Below are positions 8,788-13,583 of a stretch of 13,583 nucleotides of DNA, piece by piece. Location: assembly GCA_009733575.1 (NCBI GenBank), contig ML770100.1, positions 6,418-20,000 on the forward strand, given 5' to 3'. Position 1 is the stretch's first letter; each line of letters begins with the position of its first letter. The notes below the pieces were generated by a model. It was not told where the DNA came from, made no database searches, and saw only the letters and a program-made list of their open reading frames with translations. The translations under genes were made by a program, and so were the position numbers. This stretch comes from Gymnopus androsaceus JB14 (lineage: Eukaryota > Basidiomycota > Agaricomycetes > Agaricales > Omphalotaceae).

Positions 8788-9028
8788 GGCTTGCGCCACT
8801 CTTCAGATGGCTTGCGCCACTCTTCAGATGACTTGCACCACTCTTCAGATGACTTGCGCTACTCTTCCCCTGGCTTGCGCCACTCTTCAGATGACTTGCG
8901 CCACTCTTCCCCTGGCTTGCGCCACTCTTCAGATGTCTTGCGCCACTCTTCCCCTGGCTTGCGCCACTCTTCAGATGTCTTGCACCACTCTTCCCCTGTC
9001 TTCAGATGTCTTGCGCCACTATCTACTT
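8788..9028 (+). repeat. 21-bp minisatellite
   Basis: Ten 21-bp units run from 8788 to 8997 (core CTTGCGCCACTCTTC), followed by a collapsed 10-bp unit and one diverged unit. Two unit types, ending CAGAT or CCCCT, alternate from 8872 on, giving three 42-bp dimers. Two forward frames stay open through it (RHSSD/RHSSP heptapeptides) only because 21 is a multiple of three. It sits upstream of the OrsD-like gene. Confidence 0.85.
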
Positions 9029-9056
9029 GGCATGCGCCAATGCGAGCTGAAATTGT

Positions 9057-9198
9057 TTATTATGTTGAGCATGGCAGCTGAACGTAATAAAGATTCTTGA
9101 GCTAGCGCCAGAAACTAAGCATCTGGCACCCAAAAAGCTTGAAAGTTGGGCTAAAATAGCTTATTATGTTCAGCATGGCAGCTGAATGTAATAAAGAT
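9057..9198 (+). repeat. 38-bp direct repeat pair
   Basis: TTATTATGTTGAGCATGGCA at 9057 onward and TTATTATGTTCAGCATGGCA at 9161 onward continue together through GCTGAAYGTAATAAAGAT, giving two 38-bp copies offset by 104 bp with two mismatches. They contain AATAAA but no gene end is evident nearby. Confidence 0.8.
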
Positions 9199-9287
9199 AG
9201 GTAGGATTTGGGCAATTTAAGGTGAATGTTGGGTTGGGTTGGGGAAAAAGTGGCGCAGTGGCAGTGCCCGCGCGCGCCGGCGGATAA

Positions 9288-9301
9288 GGGGGGTGGGCGG
9301 G
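9288..9301 (+). other. G-quadruplex-capable tract
   Basis: GGGGGGTGGGCGGG supplies four G-triplets with minimal loops, within a sudden GC-rich patch (about 9225-9305) next to AT-rich DNA. GGGTTGGGTTGGGG lies just upstream. Confidence 0.35.
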
Positions 9302-9707
9302 TGTAATAAGGATAGTATAACCCCCTCGGAAGAAGAGGATGAAGGTCGCAATATTCCAGTACAGGTTATTGACCTTGAAGAGATACACGCTCGTGAAGAG
9401 ATTATGGAACTCGAGGGAAAGAAAACTGAAACCCATCCTGGTGAGGTCGAAAAGAAGCAGCTGATGTGGAAAAGAAGGCGCAACACAAGGAGAACAAAGA
9501 GAAGCAAGCAAAGAAAGCGGAGAAGAAGAGAAGAAAGTGGAGAAGGAAAGGAAGAGAGCAGTGAAGGGGAAGAACGACAATCAACTGAGGAAGGAAGAAT
9601 CAAGGGGTCAAAAAAGGAAGGCAGAGAATGCAGATGATGTTTCTTCCAAGAAGCCAAAGTTGAATGGTTCACGCAATGCTAACGTGACAGGCAAACGCCA
9701 CAGATGA
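9300..9707 (+). pseudogene. frameshifted Lys/Glu-rich C-terminal fragment
   Basis: A protein-like reading moves through all three forward frames. The first is acidic (SEEEDEGRNIPVQVIDLEEI, from about 9329). The second is a charged helix (EAADVEKKAQHKENKEKQAK, from 9454). The third (KKVEKERKRAVKGKNDNQ, from 9531) ends QKRKAENADDVSSKKPKLN...GKRHR at TGA 9705-9707. The last part resembles a bipartite nuclear localisation signal. Lys/Glu-rich tails with such a signal occur at the C-termini of some fungal transposases and nuclear proteins, but no catalytic domain is present, so the identity is unknown. The strand is strongly purine-rich (9400-9640). The continuous open frame 9239-9637 alone looks less natural at its end than the three-part reading. 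A long hydrophobic antisense frame is a compositional shadow. Confidence 0.35.
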
Positions 9708-9951
9708 GTGGGCAGGTTATGTTAATTGTACATAGTTACTTGTTATCGACAACTTAGATTTTCACACATATCCAGAGTTGTAAAAAAAAGAGGACTGTAT
9801 TTCAAAACCAACAATAGCGTCAAAGTTCCACCATTGCAAAACAGACCAAACCATCTCTCCACCATGTCCAGGGATCGACAGATTGTTGAACGACCCAACA
9901 ACACACCATTAGGTCCCCAACGCAGTCTCCCCATCCTAGCTAGCAAACACC

Positions 9952-10506
9952 ATGAATTCTGGAAGGCTGCGGACAAGTATAGGGCTGCCAAGGCCATCAA
10001 GCATTCGAGGACTCGTTAACCTGGAGGAGTGGGTCATCGTCTGCATTGTTATCAGCCTTGCCTGTATTAGCGTCGGCGTCGTTATTGATAGTTAATTCAT
10101 CTGTAGCGATAATTAGCACCAAGAACAGTTGGATAAGTCAAACAATGCACCCCAGATTCCTTGACCATCGTGAAGATCCAACGCCGGCTCATCCTCAATG
10201 TCCACTGTTCATTGTGCAAGGAGAACCATTTGTTGAAGGCCTGATCTTGGCTAGCACCTGGAAAGACCCAAGGAGAGTCGACGAACGCTATTCTATTCTT
10301 CAGCATCAGCCATTGTCGAAATCGATGGAGATCTAGGCGGATTCTTCGCAGGTATTTTTATTCTGAGCGAGGGACGCACCTTCGAACCTAATGTTGTGTT
10401 TAACCAAATGGTACAATGCATCGCGGTTTGCAGCATTGGCATCATCGCGGGGGAGCTAGCCCTCAAATCGATAGCAAAGTCTGAACGGGAGAATGAGGAG
10501 GGATGA
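9952..10506 (+). CDS. possible small membrane protein (three exons), unknown family
   Basis: The proposed exons are 9952-10090, 10156-10213 and 10266-10506, which join in phase to give 145 residues. The introns are 65 nt (GTTAAT...CCCAG) and 52 nt (GTGCAA...GAAAG, with a CCTGATC branch-like site). The start ATG has context CAAACACC. The N-terminus is basic (MNSGRLRTSIGLPRPSSIRG), followed by a membrane segment EEWVIVCIVISLACISVGVV. Exon 3 carries two weaker hydrophobic stretches (GGFFAGIFIL and MVQCIAVCSIGIIAGELAL) and a charged C-terminus (KSERENEEG). No family was recognised. The 3' end faces the LPMO remnant, tail to tail, 135 bp away. The antisense strand also yields open pieces rich in Asp/Asn, as expected opposite a hydrophobic segment. 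The splice sites are weak, so the model is tentative. Confidence 0.35.
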
Positions 10507-10640
10507 ACGAGATTGAGTAAAATAATACCTACAGCAAAGATTTCGGCGGCATGATTCGCCTGCGACGTGAGCACATAGAATACCCAGACAGAGTGGCAGG
10601 GATGATCAGCGGGTCCAGTGGGGGGATCGTATAGTCAGAC

Positions 10641-12079
10641 CTAGGAACCAGAACCAGGAGGAGCGACAGTGGAAGTGGGTGTAACGGTGCTGCTGCTGGC
10701 AATGATGCGGTTGTGGTCGGGGCGGCTACACTGCTGGTGGTAGCTACGATGCTTGAAGAAGTTACCTTGACCGAAGTAGGAGAAACTTCATCAGAGGTAG
10801 AACCACCCGTACAAGCGACATATTCGGTCTGGCAAGTGTAGTCGGACGCATTGGCAGTGGACGTCTAAGCCTCGTTACAGGCGAGGCAAGCAGCTTCGCA
10901 GCTATCATTGTCCCGCGCGCCGAGAGTCGAGGAGTCTTCATCATCCTCATCTTCATCGTCAATCTCGTCACAGAAAGGCAGGGAGCTCTCGCTGGCGCTG
11001 GCGCGGCCGCAGAAGCAGCAGTAGTCGTAGCGGCAACAGTGGAAGCGGGAGAAGCGATGCTACCAACGCTGGAAGAGGTCGCAACGATGCTGGAAGAGTA
11101 GCAACAACGCTGGAAGAAGTAGCAACAGCGCTAGAAGAGGTCGTAACAACGCTGGAAGAGGTAGCAACAACGCTGGAGGGTGTCGCAATAACGCTGGAAG
11201 AGGTCGCGACAGCGCTGGAAGAAGTCGCATCAACACTGGAGGAGGTTGCGACAACGGTGGAAGAAGCAGCGCTGCTCGAACTAGTCACCTCAGCCGAAGA
11301 GACGCTAGTAGCCGAAGCACTAGTTACCTCAACACTCGACGTCGCGCTAGTGGCTTCGACCGGAGTCGCAGTAGCGTCTACCGAAGAGAAGAAGTACCAG
11401 CCATACAGCTGACATAATCGGTCTGGCAAGTGTACGTAGTGGGGTAGCGGTCGAGTTGCTGTTGACAGTCATCCAAGCTTCGTTACAGGCAGTCCAAGCC
11501 GTATTACAGCTGTCTACATCCACTGAGGTTGAAGTTGAGCTCGAAGTGGAAGTGGAAGTTTCCGTCGATGCGCTGGCAGTTTCAGTGGAAGTCTCTGCCT
11601 CTGTGGATGCGCTGGCGGCTTCGGAAGCAGCAACGGAGGTAGCGGCAACAAGGACTCCGCTAGCTGTGGAAGATGCGGCAGGGGAAGACGCAACAGAGGA
11701 AGCAGACCCAGAGGCAGAAGCAGAGGATGATCCAGAGGAAGACCCATCGGAGCCAATGACGGGGGCAGGACCGGGGAAGGTATACTGAGAAAACAAGTTT
11801 GTTAAGCGCAATGCAATGCAAGACGTATCACAGAACTTACTTCGGCGTTGGTCTTGACGGAATAAATGGCACTTCCCGCGGCGGACAAGCCAGGATCACT
11901 GGCACTGTAACCACCGGGGAACGTAACGGTCTGTGCACTCGAATAAGAGTTACTTCCACCGGTTATGGTAAACCAGGAGCAGGACGGATAGTTCTCATCG
12001 ACACTAGCGAGATTCATAATTTCGTGACGGAGAATGTAGTTTCCGGAAGCGATATCTGAAGGGATAGTGAATTGAATAA
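10641..12079 (-). pseudogene. AA9 LPMO-like C-terminal half with Ser/Thr tail and duplicated Cx6C module
   Basis: The minus strand reads FTIPSDIASGNYILRHEI, then DENYPSCSWFTITGG, FPGGYSASDPGL and, after a 56-nt intron (about 11780-11835, GTAAGT...TCTCAG), YTFPGPAPV. This order matches the second half of AA9 (formerly GH61) copper-dependent polysaccharide oxidases. The RHE histidine and the tyrosine of the Q-x-Y motif are present, but Glu replaces the Gln. The signal peptide, His1 and the first half are missing upstream. A long Ser/Thr/Ala tail follows, carrying CNTAWTAC...YTCQTDYVSC and later CEAACLAC...YTCQTEYVAC, with an acidic EIDDEDEDDED linker before the second copy; it ends near PTSTVAPPGSGS at TAG 10641. 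Defects are two frame changes around 11385-11430, a 1-bp loss at 11092-11111, another frame change near 11000, an in-frame TAG at 10866-10868, and a final frame change before the end. It was presumably secreted and active on polysaccharide before it decayed. Confidence 0.6.
11062..11270 (-). repeat. 21-bp coding minisatellite in the Ser/Thr tail
   Basis: About ten copies of a 21-bp unit (plus-strand consensus GGAAGAGGTCGCAACAACGCT) encode heptapeptides of the VATSSS type on the minus strand. All complete copies are 21 bp except 11092-11111, which is 20 bp and changes the frame. Confidence 0.8.
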
Positions 12080-12871
12080 CTTACCTCCTCGCTATGTTCT
12101 GCGATTCTGAAGCAGACCGTTCAAACGACCGGAAGAAACGGCAGCGTTTGCGCGGGTCGAGGAACGAGAGGCTTGGTAAGTGAGGGACGGATACTGTCCG
12201 TTCAAATAACCAGAGAAAAATGGCCAGAGAGGGAACTGGATAATAATTAGCTTAAGTTTAAATCTAAGGAGGAATTGACGTACCTAAACCTCTCCCTAAT
12301 TCTCTTTCCCAACACAGCAGGTCGAAAAGTAGCTCCTACTCGACTTCGACCAGCTCTTCAATCTGTGGAATGATCAAGGGCTGCAGTACAACCTACCTCT
12401 CATTCGGTTTTAGTAGTGAAGCTGAATCTTTGCTGTGGGCAAGTCGCGCAATTCCAAAGACGATGCCGAACCCTGCAAACCTTCAGACGGTCTATCATTG
12501 GCTGGGTTGCTGCATGAGTGGAGTTCAATGTCAAATTCAAGCAATCGCTGGTACCCGGGAAGGGAATGTCAGCAAACAGGAAACAAGCTATTAAAAGGGA
12601 GAAAACGTACGCGCACATATTAACGGCCAACCTGGACTGAAGTAAACGGACTCGAAAGTTGACGATATCGAGCACCGGTGTGGGAGGCTTAAGCGATGAG
12701 TGTTCTGGAGCCTGGATTCAACTGTTGCGCTAGTTTATGCCCAAGATGGAGGAGTTGAGTTGAGAAAAATAATCCTCGGTAGTCGAGATCAAGAATGAAA
12801 GTGGGCGCCTATCATTCGTCTTCTTCCCCAACTTCGACCGTGACGCGCTGCCGACTCTTAGTATTACCTCC
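12080..12871. other. intergenic stretch with no firm gene
   Basis: I found no sequence matching the missing N-terminal half of the LPMO here. On the minus strand a GTAGGT...CCACAG pair (about 12367-12400) and a GTACGT site near 12608 could belong to a short spliced gene, and several frames on both strands stay open between 12370 and 12675. None gives a recognisable product. The TTTGAACGG motif occurs twice (12105-12210, minus strand). The promoter of the kinase gene should lie in 12700-12870, but no clear TATA box was seen. Confidence 0.4.
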
Positions 12872-13583
12872 ATGCCAACAACACCCACGAAAACCGCGCA
12901 GGCTAAAGTCGGTGATACGCCTACCCATGCTCGTATGAGCTCCATTCACCCATTCACGTCGACTGCCGAAGAATACGACCCCGTCTTTGTTGTTGCTGCC
13001 AATGAAATGGCAGGCAAATATCTCGGCTCTGTCTCGACCGAAGATTTTCTCAAATATTACCTCCCAGAGAGTAGCGAAATGCCTCATATGCCTAAATTTC
13101 ACGCTGAAAGCTTTGCCAGTGTTGCTGCCCAGAGGTTGGAAACTGATATGTACGATTTCATGGTAAGCGACCATTTAATCGTGGCGCGGCGAGAGCTAAT
13201 AACAACAGATCTCCGCCCTCCAACCCTTCTGTCAAGGCATTGCACTTCTCAACACGTCGGCTCATGAGGATCCCAACTCGGGTGTTTTCCTCGACCGATG
13301 CGTTAAACCAGATATCTCATTTTACAACAAATCCAATATACCTGCTTCCGGCGATAGTCCTACAAATGTCAAAAAGATGTTAGGCTTCATGGAATTCAAG
13401 AACAGTGCAATTGACGAACCGTTTTCCACTGACGGTACGATATTTGAAAGAGATACTGCCGCGGCGCGAGATACTCGAGGGCAGATTGCTGTATACAACA
13501 CATCCATCTTTGCGTCTCAGTTCCGTACCCGCGTCTTCTCAGCCTTCATTAATCAGTCGAAATGTAGACTCATGTGCGCCACT
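12872..13583 (+). CDS. FunK1-like fungal protein kinase, N-terminal part (runs off the window)
   Basis: Exon 1 (12872-13162, 97 residues) and exon 2 (13209-13583, 125 residues so far) join in phase across a 46-nt intron (GTAAGC...AACAG). There is no stop before the window ends. Recognisable segments are FLKYYLPESSEMP in exon 1, ISALQPFCQGIALLNTS at the start of exon 2, KKMLGFMEFKNS, and the strongly typical RGQIAVYNTSIFASQFRTRV followed by a Cys-containing RLMCAT. These match the N-terminal region of the FunK1 family (fungal-type protein kinase, PF17667), which is heavily expanded in agaricomycetes. The ATP-binding and catalytic loop residues would lie beyond 13583, so activity cannot be judged. 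Start choice: the first ATG of the open frame at 12872 (context ACCTCC); Met22 (MSSIHPF) is an alternative. No substrate or pathway can be inferred from the context. Confidence 0.8.

Noticed and set aside
8761..9100. Proteins of RHSSD/RHSSP repeats in two forward frames
   Set aside because: Open only because the minisatellite unit is 21 bp; two frames are equally open and no gene context supports either.
9170..9672. Hydrophobic Ser/Leu/Phe-rich minus-strand frames
   Set aside because: They are the complement of a polypurine Lys/Glu-rich strand, which always yields such a composition.
9997..10600. Spliced minus-strand gene with an Asp/Asn-rich end (CTAAT...CTACAG then DELTINNDADANTG)
   Set aside because: That peptide lies opposite a hydrophobic plus-strand segment rich in ATC and GTC, whose complement reads as Asp. 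The plus-strand model joins three exons in phase, so it was preferred, though not with certainty.
12370..12675. Overlapping frames of 62-91 residues on both strands
   Set aside because: Several frames are equally open, splice signals do not give one consistent product, and no family was recognised.

Overview
This window looks like gene-poor, repeat-rich nuclear DNA of a filamentous basidiomycete, most likely an agaricomycete. The signs are very short introns (45-71 nt, GTRNGN...YAG type), TATA-containing fungal promoters, an OrsD/DUF3505-type zinc-finger gene, an AA9 lytic polysaccharide monooxygenase remnant, and the start of a FunK1-type fungal protein kinase. No rRNA, tRNA or CRISPR locus was seen. 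Function names rest on motif recognition alone, because no database search was possible.

Layout. (1) Positions 91-2348 hold two short genes pointing away from each other. The minus-strand one is a frameshifted gene for a two-part cysteine-cluster protein with a helical tail. The plus-strand one is a three-exon gene for a 273-residue protein with a basic PKKRK-type stretch and a coiled-coil tail. Their promoters carry the same two blocks, CTGGTCCGTGCGC and CGCTATATAA, in opposite orientation. (2) Positions 2349-2984 contain no convincing gene. (3) Positions 2985-6634 form a 3.6-kb composite inverted repeat. It has a near-identical central stem (4532-4770 against 4866-5103, 95-nt loop), flanked by arrays of a ~135-bp unit in opposite orientation. 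Each unit carries small hairpins built on ACGGATGTG/CACATCCGT.

(4) Three 42-bp tandem repeats (6758-6883) lie next to the 3' end of a six-exon minus-strand OrsD-like gene (6928-8568), which appears cut short there. A 21-bp minisatellite (8788-9028) lies on its 5' side. (5) Positions 9300-9707 are a frameshifted Lys/Glu-rich fragment. Positions 9952-10506 can be read as a three-exon gene for a small membrane protein. (6) Positions 10641-12079 (minus) are the decayed C-terminal half of an AA9 LPMO-like secreted protein, with a Ser/Thr tail and two copies of a Cx6C...Cx6C module. (7) A FunK1-like kinase starts at 12872 and runs off the window.

The genes do not form a pathway. The region reads as an accessory, transposon-like locus in which several genes are decaying. 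The least ordinary items are the composite inverted repeat with its hairpin-bearing units, the mirrored promoter pair, and the duplicated cysteine module in the LPMO tail.
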